The position numbers and the translations under genes were made by a program. A DNA stretch of 53,300 nt, taken from Blastococcus capsensis. Its GTDB lineage: Bacteria > Actinomycetota > Actinomycetes > Mycobacteriales > Geodermatophilaceae. Location of the stretch: contig NZ_JASNNW010000003.1 in NCBI RefSeq assembly GCF_030165005.1, positions 1-53,300 on the forward strand, given 5' to 3'. This document shows, piece by piece, positions 1 to 7,988 of this stretch. Below the pieces are notes generated by a model, which was not told the DNA's origin, searched no databases, and saw only the letters and a list, made by a program, of their open reading frames with translations. The stretch's first letter is position 1, and each line of letters starts with the position of its first letter.

Positions 1-201
1 TTCACCGTCGAGATCGTCAAGCGTGCCGATGACCAGGTCGGCTTCAAGCTGCTGCACCGACGGTGGGTGGTGGAACGAACCTTCGCCTGGATCAGCAAGT
101 ACCGCCGCTGCGTACGCGACTACGAGCGACGCATCGACACCAGCGAGGCCATGATCCACACCGCGATGATCATGACCATGTCACGCCGACTGGCCCGCTG
201 A
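1..201 (+). CDS. IS5-type transposase, C-terminal part (cut by window edge)
   Basis: The reading frame is open from base 1 and stops at TGA 199-201, giving the last 66 residues of a DDE transposase. The segment [23 protein letters not shown] fits the IS5/IS427 family C-terminal signature: [10 protein letters not shown] followed by a Y-R-R...R-D-Y-E block that contains the catalytic glutamate. The protein would catalyse cut-and-paste movement of its element. The N-terminal two thirds lie outside the window, so I cannot tell whether the copy is intact. No clear terminal inverted repeat is visible in the following 150 bases. The family call is confident; the exact subgroup is not. Confidence 0.85.
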   Translation, partial: FTVEIVKRADDQVGFKLLHRRWVVERTFAWISKYRRCVRDYERRIDTSEAMIHTAMIMTMSRRLAR

Positions 202-400
202 CTCAATTCCCGGACACGCACTCAGACCCGGATTCGCAGGTAGTGCCGGTGGGAGCCGCTGGTCACGCTAGTCGATCTTGACTGGACGGCCTGGGGCTCG
301 ACGTCGGGCGTTCCTCAGGTGCGCTCCAGCATGCGTCCCTGCGCCCGATCCGAAGAGGCGCCCCTCTGACACGAACCGTCAACGCCGTGGATGAACTCGC

Positions 401-436
401 AGGGTTACTGGTTCAAGTCGAGTCGGGGGAGCCACC
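401..436 (+). other. Possible tRNA 3'-end relic (attachment-site-like)
   Basis: The stretch contains GGTTCAAGTC, the usual T-loop core, followed by CGGGGGAGCCACC, which resembles an acceptor strand with CCA. The T-stem would be ACTGG against CGAGT, with one mismatch. No D-arm or anticodon arm can be found upstream, so this is not a functional tRNA. Such fragments are commonly left where an element integrated into a tRNA gene. Low confidence. Confidence 0.3.
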
Positions 437-548
437 TCAGGCCGTTGACCAGCAGCTCCGCCGGTCGAGGACCTTTGTCGTCGCCGGTGCCGACGATCGA
501 GTCAGCACCGCGCCCCCAGCAGGTGGGGCACGCGGTCGCTGGTCGTCC

Positions 549-572
549 GACGGACGTGCGTAGACGTCCGTC
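549..572. promoter_or_regulatory. 9-bp inverted repeat upstream of small membrane protein gene
   Basis: GACGGACGT (549-557) and ACGTCCGTC (564-572) form a perfect 9-bp inverted repeat with a 6-base spacer, about 75 bases before the GTG at 645. It could be an operator or part of a leader. No regulator can be named. Confidence 0.3.
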
Positions 573-644
573 CCCATGCTCCGGGGTGCAGGTCGGGAGT
601 CGTCGAACTTGCCCATCGGTGATCTCGTCGGCTACCAACGGTGC

Positions 645-866
645 GTGACTACGCCCAACCGACGGCAACCACGCCCCACCTGGTACTTCGTCCTGGGAGC
701 CATGTGGTTGGTTCTTGCCATCGGGCAGTGGGGCGTGTCCGACAGCATGGTCGCGAAGGTCGGCATCACGTTCATCGCCGTCGCCAATCTGGGCATGGGG
801 GTGTTCATAGTGCGACGGCAGCGGAGAGCGGACCGGCCGGACTCTCCGGACTCTTCGGCCGCGTGA
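645..866 (+). CDS. Small two-helix membrane protein, unknown function
   Basis: From GTG 645 the frame gives 73 residues: a short basic start (VTTPNRRQPRPT), a hydrophobic segment around residues 13-27 (WYFVLGAMWLVLAIG), a short polar loop, a second hydrophobic segment around 36-55, and a basic then acidic tail ending PDSPDSSAA. An in-frame ATG at 576 would add 23 non-hydrophobic residues, so I prefer 645 because the hydrophobic segment then lies near the N-terminus. It is similar in style to the short two-helix hypothetical proteins common in actinobacteria. I assign no function. It stands alone, convergent with the ANTAR gene downstream. Confidence 0.6.
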   Translation: MTTPNRRQPRPTWYFVLGAMWLVLAIGQWGVSDSMVAKVGITFIAVANLGMGVFIVRRQRRADRPDSPDSSAA

Positions 867-1030
867 GTCCGCGCCGCGGCACGGGACGACCGGCACTGTC
901 GGAGCGCCTCCGCCACGGCGGACGTCGTGGGTGGTGCCTGTCCATCCGCCGGCAGCGCACCGGCGGATGCGACGGCGTGGGCGCGGGCCGCGGTGCGGCC
1001 CCGGGCGGAGGCTCCGGCGTCGCCGGTCGG

Positions 1031-1342
1031 TCAGACGCCGGACGGCACGGTGACCAGCTCGCCGGTCAGCAGGACCTCCTCGGCGATGTCACGGAGCTTC
1101 TGGTTCCGGCGGCTGCTCGCCGTGCGGAGCAGGTCGAACGCCCGGTCCTCGGTGATCTTCAGGGATGCCATGAGGACGCCGATCGCCATGCCGATCCTGC
1201 GATTGCTCAGCACGGCCTGCTCGAGTTGGGTCACGCGGCTCAGGGCAGCCGCGAGCTCTCCCTGCGCTTCCTGCTCGGAATGCCACAGCTGCTCCGCCAT
1301 GCCGACCCCCAACTGCCCGAGAGGCAGGTCTCCTCTCGCCAC
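1031..1342 (-). CDS. ANTAR-domain protein (RNA-binding antiterminator type)
   Basis: This 103-residue protein has a helical N-terminus (residues 15-45) that runs into a typical ANTAR domain at about 47-95: R-I-G-M-A-I-G-V-L-M then D-R-A-F-D-L-L-R and S-R-R-N-Q-K-L-R-D-I-A-E. ANTAR domains bind paired hexaloop hairpins in nascent RNA and prevent termination. Actinobacterial versions usually carry an N-terminal GAF or receiver domain; here only about 45 residues precede it, so sensing would need a partner. The GTG at 1342 is the first start after the upstream stop (1412-1414) and lacks a strong Shine-Dalgarno. An internal ATG at about 1300 is an alternative start. It diverges from the MEDS/ATPase gene, another signalling protein. 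Confidence 0.85.
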   Translation of the reverse strand: MARGDLPLGQLGVGMAEQLWHSEQEAQGELAAALSRVTQLEQAVLSNRRIGMAIGVLMASLKITEDRAFDLLRTASSRRNQKLRDIAEEVLLTGELVTVPSGV

Positions 1343-1677
1343 CTGACGCCATTGTGTACGGGGCTGTCCCGCGATGATGCGCTGGATGTCGCGGGGCTCC
1401 GCCCGGCCCGCCTACGCGGTGTCGTGCGCATGCGGTGGACGCGGTCGGCTCCTTCGCGGGACCTTGCGATGCCCCGGGGACCGGGGCCCTGGCGGCTCCA
1501 GGCACTGGGTGAGCCCCGGTCCGCCGATCTCCCGAGGCGGTCGCCCCCCCCGGTGCGGCGGGCTGCGCCGTGCGCGATGGCAGAGTCGGCGACGGGTGAC
1601 CGGATCCCGACACCTCCGTCTACCGTCGAGGGCCGTGGCCCGCGAGGGACATCGGAGTCGAGCAGGAGGGGTGAGCA
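1343..1677. other. Divergent intergenic region between ANTAR and MEDS genes
   Basis: 335 bases separate the two divergent signalling genes and should hold both promoters. A strong ribosome-binding site (AGGAGGGG, about 1661-1668) precedes the GTG at 1678. I see no clear -35/-10 pair and no convincing gene. Confidence 0.5.
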
Positions 1678-2664
1678 GTGGGTGCGTGGACGCGCGAGGA
1701 CAGCGACGGCGCGGCCGGCTCCGCCGCTGTCTCCGGATTCGTGCATGACGGCCTGTTCTTCGACTCCCCGGACGAGCTCGTCGGCGTCGCGGCGCCGTTC
1801 GTCCTCGACGGCCTGGCCGCCGGCGACGCCGTCGCCATCGCGGTCAGCTCGCAGAACTCCGGCCATCTGCGGAAGGCGGTCGGCGACGATCCGCGGGTCG
1901 TCATCCTCGACGGCGGCGGCAGCTACCACAGCCGGGCAGCTGCGACCATCGCCGGCTGGCGCCGGCTGGCGGCCCAGCGCTCCGCAGAGGGCTTCGGCCG
2001 CCTGCGCGTGATCGGCGAGGTGGACTTCGGGAGCACGGCCGCTGAGCAGTTGGAGTGGCAGCGGTACGAAGCGGTGATCAATCACGCGCTCGCCGTCACC
2101 CCGTTGTGGGGACTGTGCGTGTTCGACACGCGCCGGTGCGCCGAGCCGGTCCTCAGCTGCGCCCGGCACACCCACCCGCAGCTGGTGGACGCGGGCGGAC
2201 GTCGCGCCAACCCAGCCTTCGTGGACCCGGTTCGCTATCTGGGCGCGCTGCCCGTGCCGGTCGAACCGCTGGAGGCCACCGCACCGCGGCTGGTCGCCGG
2301 GGACGTATCGGACTTCGTCGGGCTGCGGCACTCCGTGCAGGCGCGCCTGGCCGAGACCGGCGGCCCGGCGGACCTGCTGGAGGACTTCGTCCTGGCCGTG
2401 GACGAGATGACGTCCAACGCTCTCCGGCACGGCGCCCCACCGGTCGAGCTGTCGCTGTGGACCGCTCCGGGCACCGTGGTCTGCACCATCAGGGATGCCG
2501 GAGCCGGCTGGGCGGACCCGTTCGCCGGGTACGGGCCCGCACACGGGGAAGACCTCTCCCGCGGCGGCATGGGCCTGTGGCTCGCCCGCCAGCTGTGCGA
2601 CCACGTCGCCCTACGTCGCGACGAGCACGGCGCGAGCGTCCGACTGACCACTCGCTGGGCCTGA
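1678..2664 (+). CDS. MEDS-domain anti-sigma-type ATPase / sensor kinase
   Basis: This 328-residue protein has two modules. Residues about 20-170 match the MEDS sensory domain (SGFVHDGLFFDSPDELVGVA, then R-V-V-I-L-D-G...Y). Residues about 200-325 form a histidine-kinase-like ATPase of the RsbW/SpoIIAB type: E-M-T-S-N-A-L-R-H-G is the N-box, D-A-G-A-G-W the G1 box, and G-G-M-G-L-W-L-A-R the G2 box. There is no phospho-acceptor histidine domain. In this family the ATPase acts as a Ser/Thr kinase on anti-sigma-antagonists or sequesters a sigma factor, in the cytoplasm. The start GTG 1678 has the strong site AGGAGGGG. A SpoIIE-type phosphatase 1.1 kb downstream is a plausible opposing partner, but neither antagonist nor sigma factor is in the window. 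Confidence 0.85.
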   Translation: MGAWTREDSDGAAGSAAVSGFVHDGLFFDSPDELVGVAAPFVLDGLAAGDAVAIAVSSQNSGHLRKAVGDDPRVVILDGGGSYHSRAAATIAGWRRLAAQRSAEGFGRLRVIGEVDFGSTAAEQLEWQRYEAVINHALAVTPLWGLCVFDTRRCAEPVLSCARHTHPQLVDAGGRRANPAFVDPVRYLGALPVPVEPLEATAPRLVAGDVSDFVGLRHSVQARLAETGGPADLLEDFVLAVDEMTSNALRHGAPPVELSLWTAPGTVVCTIRDAGAGWADPFAGYGPAHGEDLSRGGMGLWLARQLCDHVALRRDEHGASVRLTTRWA

Positions 2665-2847
2665 CCGGACATCGGAGCTCCCGGCCACGACCACCGCGGG
2701 CTGCCGTCAGTCGGCCCGGAGGCTGGGTGGGACCCGGTTCGCTGCCGGGCAGGCATTCCCGGGCACCTCGCGTCGAAGAGGACATCGGCAGCCGATGGCA
2801 GCTACCAGGCCGAGCTGGGCGCCCTGAACGACTCCCGCGCCACCGGC

Positions 2848-3477
2848 ATGGGCATGGTGACCTTCCAGGGCGACCAGCCGACCGTCACCGTCGAGGCCTC
2901 TGGGCTGCTGGCCGGTGCGCCGCACGGGCAGCACTTCCACATCGGAGCACAGGGCGTCTGCCCGCCGGCGTCTGCCGACGAGAACGGCGACGGGATCATC
3001 AGCACCGTCGAGGGGCAGCCGTTCTACGGCTCCATCGGCACCTCGCTGACCACGACGGGTGACACGGGCGCGGACAGTGCCCTGGCCGTCGAGCGCTTCC
3101 CGACCGCCGAGGGCGGCTCGTTCGCCTACGAGCGGACGTTCACCGTGGACCCGAGCGTGGTGGACGCCTTCGAGGCCGGCACCGCCGTCCTGGTCGTGCA
3201 CGGCATCGACCCGGGCAACAGCGGCGCCTACGACGGCGAGGCCATGAGCGATCTGGACCCGGAGCTGCGACTGGAGGCCACGGCTCCGGCTGCCTGCGGT
3301 ACCTTCACCGCCTCCCAGATGGGTCAGATGCCCGCCGGTGGCGCGGAGACCGGCGCGGGTGGCACCGCAGGGATCGAGCAGGAGGCCGCGATCGGCGTCG
3401 GTGCCGCTGCCCTCGCCGGTGCTGCTGCCGCCGGTGCGGTGGCCTACCGCCGTCGTCAGGCGATCGACCAGGCCTGA
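2848..3477 (+). CDS. CHRD-like envelope protein with lost or displaced 5' end
   Basis: The frame matches actinobacterial CHRD-like exported proteins: a beta-rich domain with H-G-Q-H-F-H-I-G, a D-E-N-G-D-G-I acidic loop, Y-G-S-I-G-T-S-L-T-T-T-G-D, and R-F-P-T-A-E-G-G. A C-terminal alanine-rich membrane helix (about residues 175-198) is followed by R-R-R. Homology visibly begins upstream of the first ATG: codons from about 2791 read ADGSYQAELGALNDS, the usual start of the mature domain. Upstream the frame stays open to the stop at 2662, yet it contains no ATG, GTG or TTG and no signal-peptide-like segment. Either the 5' end has been replaced or deleted, or translation starts at ATG 2848 and yields a non-exported fragment. 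Probably a pseudogene; a sequencing error cannot be excluded. Confidence 0.6.
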   Translation: MGMVTFQGDQPTVTVEASGLLAGAPHGQHFHIGAQGVCPPASADENGDGIISTVEGQPFYGSIGTSLTTTGDTGADSALAVERFPTAEGGSFAYERTFTVDPSVVDAFEAGTAVLVVHGIDPGNSGAYDGEAMSDLDPELRLEATAPAACGTFTASQMGQMPAGGAETGAGGTAGIEQEAAIGVGAAALAGAAAAGAVAYRRRQAIDQA

Positions 3478-3495
3478 TCGACCAGCAGTGAGCGC

Positions 3496-3535
3496 ACCGC
3501 CGCGCCGCACGGGACGACCCGGGCGGCGCGGCGGT
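3496..3535 (+). terminator. Strong hairpin terminator after CHRD-like gene
   Basis: ACCGCCGCGCCGC (3496-3508) pairs perfectly with GCGGCGCGGCGGT (3523-3535) across a 14-base loop, and CTGTTCTG follows. It lies 19 bases after the CHRD-like stop codon and is well placed to end that transcript. Confidence 0.7.
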
Positions 3536-3773
3536 CTGTTCTGCCGGCCACATAGAGGACCGACCATGGCCGGACCACCGGCCAGCGGGAGTGCCCGCAG
3601 CCGGACGGTGGTCGCGGTGCCGTCGCCCTGGTCAGGGCCTCAGACCTGAGCTCGCCGGGCATGTCGGACCATCCACGCTCGTCCTTCCTGTGTAGCGGTC
3701 ACTGCGGATGCCGCCGCCGACGAGACCAGTGCCACCATGTCATGTGTCGTCGCACCTGCGAGGGTTGTGCGCT

Positions 3774-4961
3774 GTGACCGACGAGGACCCGCTGCAGGCC
3801 TTTCTGGACGACGTGCACCTGCTGGCCCCCGACCGGCTATCCACGGCGGTGGCCAGCCGCGGCCGCCAGCTCGGTGCCGAGGAGACCGTCGTGTACCTCG
3901 CGGACTACGAGCAGCTGCTGCTGCAGCCCGTGCGCGGCGAGGGGGTGCCGCCTCGGCAGGAGCTCAGCGTCGAGGGGTCCATCGGGGGGCGAGCGTTCCG
4001 CCGGGTGGAGGTGCTGTCCACCCGGGTGGACGGCCGCACGAGCCGCCTCTGGATGCCGTTGCTCGACGGGGTGGAACGGCTCGGCGTGGTCGAGATGCTC
4101 GTCCGCGACCTCACCCCGACCCTCGAGGCACGGCTTCGCGCCCTGGTCTCGCTGGCCAGCGAGTTGTTCGTGGTGAACGACAAGTACACCGACATCTTCG
4201 CCCAGCTCCGGCGACGCAAGACGCTCAGCCTGGCCGCCGAGATCCAGTGGGAGCTCCTGCCGCCGCTGACCTTCGGCTCCGACCGGGTCGTCATCTCCGG
4301 CGCGCTGGAGCCGGCCTACGACATCGGCGGGGACACCTTCGACTACGCCGTCAACGGCCCCACGGCCGATCTGATGGTCCTCGACGCCGTGGGCCACGGG
4401 CTGCCCGCTGCGCTGCTGGCTGCGGCGGCCGTGGGCGCCTACCGCCACGCACGCCGCAACATGTGGGACCTGCCCGACATCGCGGCGGCGATGAACGACG
4501 TCATCGCCGGTGAGTTCACCGGCAGCCGGTTCGCCACCGCCGCCATCGCGCGCCTGCATCTCGACACCGGCCAGCTGCGATGGGTCAACGCCGGCCATCC
4601 CGACCCGCTGGTCGTCCGGAACGGCGCGCTGCTGCGCCCGGGGCCCTGCAAGCCGCATCCACCGCTCGGGCTGCAGACCAGGAAGCCCGATGTCTGCGCG
4701 ATGCAGCTGCACGCGGGGGACAGGGTCGTCCTCTACACCGACGGGGTCGTGGAGGCGCGCTCCCCGGACGGCGAGTTCTTCGGCGAGGACCGGCTCGCGG
4801 ACTTCATCCACCGGGCGAGCGCCGATGGCGATCCGGCACCGGAGACCCTGCGTCGGCTGATGCGCCGCGTGCTGGACCATCAGGCCGACCACCTGCAGGA
4901 CGACGCCAGCATCGTCATGGTCGAATGGCGGACCGGGGACGAGCGGCAGCTGCAGATCTGA
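3774..4961 (+). CDS. SpoIIE-type PP2C serine phosphatase (RsbU-like)
   Basis: From GTG 3774 (AGGG at 3761-3764 as ribosome-binding site) the protein has 395 residues. The N-terminal 150 residues look GAF-like (V-E-R-L-G-V-V-E-M-L), followed by a short linker helix. A SpoIIE/PP2C domain follows: E-I-Q-W-E-L-L-P-P, then A-Y-D-I-G-G-D-T-F-D-Y (metal-binding aspartates), D-A-V-G-H-G-L-P-A-A-L-L (metal-binding D-x-x-G-H-G), N-A-G-H-P-D-P, Y-T-D-G-V-V-E-A-R and a final D-D-A-S-I-V-M-V. All expected metal ligands are present. The family dephosphorylates anti-sigma-factor antagonists in partner-switching stress pathways. An earlier ATG at 3708 exists but adds a non-conserved proline-rich stretch. The likely partner is the MEDS/ATPase protein upstream. 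Confidence 0.88.
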   Translation: MTDEDPLQAFLDDVHLLAPDRLSTAVASRGRQLGAEETVVYLADYEQLLLQPVRGEGVPPRQELSVEGSIGGRAFRRVEVLSTRVDGRTSRLWMPLLDGVERLGVVEMLVRDLTPTLEARLRALVSLASELFVVNDKYTDIFAQLRRRKTLSLAAEIQWELLPPLTFGSDRVVISGALEPAYDIGGDTFDYAVNGPTADLMVLDAVGHGLPAALLAAAAVGAYRHARRNMWDLPDIAAAMNDVIAGEFTGSRFATAAIARLHLDTGQLRWVNAGHPDPLVVRNGALLRPGPCKPHPPLGLQTRKPDVCAMQLHAGDRVVLYTDGVVEARSPDGEFFGEDRLADFIHRASADGDPAPETLRRLMRRVLDHQADHLQDDASIVMVEWRTGDERQLQI

Positions 4962-5275
4962 CCTCGACGGCGTCACGGACGGAGATCGCCTGGGCGATCG
5001 GACAGGCCGGCCACCGACTGCCCGAGGCTCTCGGCGATGGCTGTGGAGTGCTCCTCGCCGCCGGTGATCAACGCCGGATCGGCCTGGGTGGCGAGGTGGT
5101 CGAAGGCCGGACGCGCCGGCGGCCTGGGCGGTCACGGCACCAGCTCCGATCCGAGGCCCGCGACCGTAGGGCGAGAGATCCGTCCTCGTGAGCGCCGTCG
5201 AGAACTGCTGCACATGAGCTGGCGGCGAGTTCTCCACGAGCAGTGCACGCGACCGGACGCCGGTCGGCGTCCCCG
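4962..5275. other. Region with possible decayed minus-strand frame
   Basis: 314 bases lie between the phosphatase and the convergent AraC gene. On the minus strand a protein-like stretch (DHLATQADPALITGGEEHST and on to the stop at 4973-4975) sits in one frame, and an upstream stretch (QQFSTALTRTDLSPYGR) sits in a neighbouring frame, with a stop between them in the first frame. This looks like a frameshifted or decayed small gene, but I recognise no family. No terminator is obvious. Confidence 0.35.
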
Positions 5276-6340
5276 TCATCCCCGTTCGGCTGCAGGGGCC
5301 GACCGCGCCCACCGCCGCGGGCTGACGCCGTGCCAGCGCTGGAACGCGTGCACGAAGGCCGAGGCCTCGGAGTAGCCGATGCGCTCCGCGACCTGCTCGA
5401 CGCTCAGGCCGACGGTCACCAGCAGCTCCTCGGCCAGGTGCCTGCGCGTCTGGTCGACGACGGCCCGGAAGCTGGTGCCCTCGTCGTCGAGGTGCCGGCG
5501 CAGGGTCCGCACGCTCATGTGCAGCGTCGCGGCCACCTCCTCCTGGCGGGGCATCCGCTGCGGGCCGCGCAGCAGCAGGTCCCGTACCTGTCCGCTCACC
5601 CCGCGGCGGGACTGACGGCGCTCGAGAAGCACCCGGCACTGCGCCTCGCACAGGGCAGCGGTCAACGGAGCGGCCTGGGGAAGTGGCCGGTCGAGCAGTG
5701 CCACGTCGAAGGCGAGCACCGACCGCGGCGCCGCGAACCGGGGCCGCACGCCGAAGGTGGTTTCGTACGGCTCGGGGTCGGCGGGCTCGGGGAGGCGCAG
5801 CGCCACCTGCCGGGGCACCACGGCCTGGCCGAGCGATTCCCGCCACAGCTGCAGCGCTGCCGCGGTGTCCCGCAGCAGGACGAAGCGGCGGACCGGCTCG
5901 GGTAGGTCGAGGTCGTCGAAGAAGACGGAGACCTCGTCGGTGTTCTCCTCCGCGCTGATCCGGGTGAGCGCGTACGTCAGGTCGACGAAGCGCATCGCGA
6001 CCTGGTGGCCATCCCGGAGGGTGCGGCTGGAGAGCAGGGCGAAGCCCCAGATCCCGTAGGTGGCGAGCCGGTACCGGGTCCCGGCCACGAGCCCGGCCGT
6101 CTCGGGGAGCTCGGCGGCGAGCGTGGCGACCAGCCGCGCCTCCTGCTCGGCGCTGATCTCGGCGTCGGGATCGCGCAGTGCGGCCTCGTCGATGCCGGTG
6201 CCGGCGATCGCCCGAGCCCGGGGCAGGCCGTGCTCCTCGGCGAGCGCGCACATCAGCGCCGCGCTGCCCGTGCCACGGGCGGCGGCGTGCAGTGGGTTGG
6301 CCGGATTCATCAACTCGCGGCCGATTGTGCCATGGCTCAC
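5276..6340 (-). CDS. AraC-family regulator (OruR/ArgR-like, Arabinose_bd type)
   Basis: This 354-residue protein has an N-terminal ligand-sensing region of the Arabinose_bd type (about residues 25-210, with Y-R-L-A-T-Y-G-I-W-G-F-A typical of the family) and a C-terminal AraC double helix-turn-helix (about 255-345). The latter shows S-V-R-T-L-R-R-H-L-D-D-E-G-T-S-F then A-E-R-I-G-Y-S-E-A-S-A-F-V-H-A-F-Q-R-W-H-G-V-S-P. It diverges from the monooxygenase-esterase pair with only 59 bases between starts, so it most likely controls that pair in response to the substrate or a product. The ATG at 6340 is followed by another ATG at residue 11 that could be the real start. Confidence 0.9.
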   Translation of the reverse strand: MSHGTIGRELMNPANPLHAAARGTGSAALMCALAEEHGLPRARAIAGTGIDEAALRDPDAEISAEQEARLVATLAAELPETAGLVAGTRYRLATYGIWGFALLSSRTLRDGHQVAMRFVDLTYALTRISAEENTDEVSVFFDDLDLPEPVRRFVLLRDTAAALQLWRESLGQAVVPRQVALRLPEPADPEPYETTFGVRPRFAAPRSVLAFDVALLDRPLPQAAPLTAALCEAQCRVLLERRQSRRGVSGQVRDLLLRGPQRMPRQEEVAATLHMSVRTLRRHLDDEGTSFRAVVDQTRRHLAEELLVTVGLSVEQVAERIGYSEASAFVHAFQRWHGVSPRRWARSAPAAERG

Positions 6341-6399
6341 AGGTGCGCCCGCCTCTAGCGTCCGCCGGCGAGGGGATCAGCCGACAGTTGGGGACGGGC
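6341..6399. promoter_or_regulatory. Divergent promoter region of AraC regulator and monooxygenase
   Basis: The 59 bases between the two divergent start codons must contain at least one promoter and, by family habit, the AraC operator half-sites. I see no convincing direct repeat or consensus promoter. GAGGGGA at 6370-6376 is too far from ATG 6400 to be an ideal ribosome-binding site; GGGGACGGG at 6390-6398 is closer. Confidence 0.4.
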
Positions 6400-7914
6400 A
6401 TGACGACGACCGCGGAACGCGCCACCACCACCACCACCACCACCGACACGCAGACCGAGCACGTCGACGTGCTCATCGTGGGTGCGGGGATCTCGGGCAT
6501 CGGGGCCGCCCACCACCTGCGGGAACGCTTCCCCGGGAAGAGCTTCGTCATCCTCGACGCGCTCGACAGCCGTGGCGGCACGTGGTGGACCCACCGCTAT
6601 CCCGGGGTCCGGTCCGACAGCGACCTGTTCACCTTCGGCTACAAGTTCAAGCCGTGGCGCGGGGCGTCGATCGCCACGTCGGAGGAGATCCTGTCCTACC
6701 TGGACGAGGTCATCGACGAGGACCAGCTGGCGGAGCGCATCCGGTACCGGCACCGGGTCACGACGGCGAGCTGGTCGTCCGCGGAACGGCGCTGGACCGT
6801 CGAGGTCACCCGTGACGACACCGGTGACACCGTCCGCCTCACCACCGACTTCCTCTGGATGTGCCAGGGCTACTACGACCACGACCAGCCCTACCAGCCG
6901 CGGTGGGAGGGGCTCGACCGGTTCCGTGGCGTGGTGGTGCACCCGCAGCAGTGGCCCGCCGACCTGGACACCGCCGGCAAGCGCGTCGTCGTCATCGGTT
7001 CCGGCGCCACCGCGGCCACCCTGATCCCCGCGCTCGCGACCACCGCCGCGCACGTCACGATGCTGCAGCGGTCGCCGACGTTCTTCTTCGCCCGGCCCCG
7101 GACCCACGAGCTCGCCGAGACGCTGCGCGCCCTCGACGTCCCCGACGACTGGACGCACGAGATCCTCCGCCGGGCCTACATCGCCGAGGGCGACGAGATC
7201 ACCCGGATGTCCTTCGAGTCGCCCGACGAGCTCCGCGAGCTGCTGATCGAGTCCATGCGCCCGCAGCTGCCCGAGGGCTTCGACATCGACAAGCACTTCA
7301 ACCCGAGCTACCGGCCCTGGCAGCAGCGGCTGGCCCTGCTGCCCGACGGCGACATGTTCACCGCCATCCGGGAGGGAAAGGCGTCGGTCGTCACCGACAC
7401 GATCGAGACATTCACCGAGACCGGGATCCGCACGTCCTCCGGCGAGGAGCTGCAGGCCGACATCGTCGTGACGGCGACCGGCTTCGACCTCAGCCTCTTC
7501 GGCGGCGTCGCGTTCACCGTCGACGGCGAACCGGTCGACTTCACTTCCCGGATCACCTGGCGCGGGATGATGATGAGCGGAGTGCCGAACATGGCCTACG
7601 TGTTCGGCTACTTCCGCGCCAGCTGGACCCTGCGCGCCGACCTGGTCAGCGAGTTCGTCTGCCGGCTGCTGGCGCACCTGCAGGAGCGGGGCGCGACGAC
7701 CGTCGTCCCGACGCTCCGGCCGCAGGATGCCGACATGCCGCTGCGCCCCTGGGCCGTGCCGGAGAACTTCAACTCCGGCTACGTCATGCGCTCGGCGGGC
7801 CGGATGTTCAAGCAGGGCGACCGGGAGCCGTGGACGCACCTGCTCGAGTACGCGGAGGAGCGGACGTCGCTGCCCGCCCTCGACCTCGACGACGAGTCTC
7901 TCGTCTACCACTGA
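6400..7914 (+). CDS. Flavin-containing Baeyer-Villiger monooxygenase
   Basis: This 504-residue protein has an N-terminal FAD Rossmann motif G-A-G-I-S-G (residues 28-33) and G-G-T-W-W just after the second strand. The Baeyer-Villiger fingerprint F-R-G-V-V-V-H-P-Q-Q-W-P (from about residue 175) matches FxGxxxHxxxW(P) exactly. A second NADPH-binding motif, G-S-G-A-T-A (about 198-203), and the late A-T-G-F-D segment follow. Known members insert one O2 atom next to a carbonyl, turning ketones into esters or lactones with NADPH and FAD. Length and motif order are normal. A threonine run (residues 9-15) opens the protein. The esterase 74 bases downstream would hydrolyse the ester product. The substrate cannot be read from sequence. 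Confidence 0.92.
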   Translation: MTTTAERATTTTTTTDTQTEHVDVLIVGAGISGIGAAHHLRERFPGKSFVILDALDSRGGTWWTHRYPGVRSDSDLFTFGYKFKPWRGASIATSEEILSYLDEVIDEDQLAERIRYRHRVTTASWSSAERRWTVEVTRDDTGDTVRLTTDFLWMCQGYYDHDQPYQPRWEGLDRFRGVVVHPQQWPADLDTAGKRVVVIGSGATAATLIPALATTAAHVTMLQRSPTFFFARPRTHELAETLRALDVPDDWTHEILRRAYIAEGDEITRMSFESPDELRELLIESMRPQLPEGFDIDKHFNPSYRPWQQRLALLPDGDMFTAIREGKASVVTDTIETFTETGIRTSSGEELQADIVVTATGFDLSLFGGVAFTVDGEPVDFTSRITWRGMMMSGVPNMAYVFGYFRASWTLRADLVSEFVCRLLAHLQERGATTVVPTLRPQDADMPLRPWAVPENFNSGYVMRSAGRMFKQGDREPWTHLLEYAEERTSLPALDLDDESLVYH

Positions 7915-7988
7915 CCGGCGCGACCGGCCGCGCCCGCCCGTCCCTCTTCCATGTTCCGTTCGTCCCGCAGAGACCCTGGAGTTGCCCT

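Larger units (their letters stand above)
202..644. other. Intergenic region downstream of transposase
   Basis: This is 443 bases without a convincing gene. Open frames here have compositional bias and no recognisable domain. It contains a short tRNA-3'-end-like stretch near 401-436 and a 9-bp inverted repeat at 549-572, listed separately. Its position next to a transposase suggests insertion debris, which is inference. Confidence 0.5.

Noticed and set aside
3837..6581. 914-codon open frame on the minus strand
   Set aside because: It runs across the phosphatase, AraC and monooxygenase genes in another frame, with arginine/proline-rich text typical of GC-rich shadow frames. The underlying genes have clear domains.
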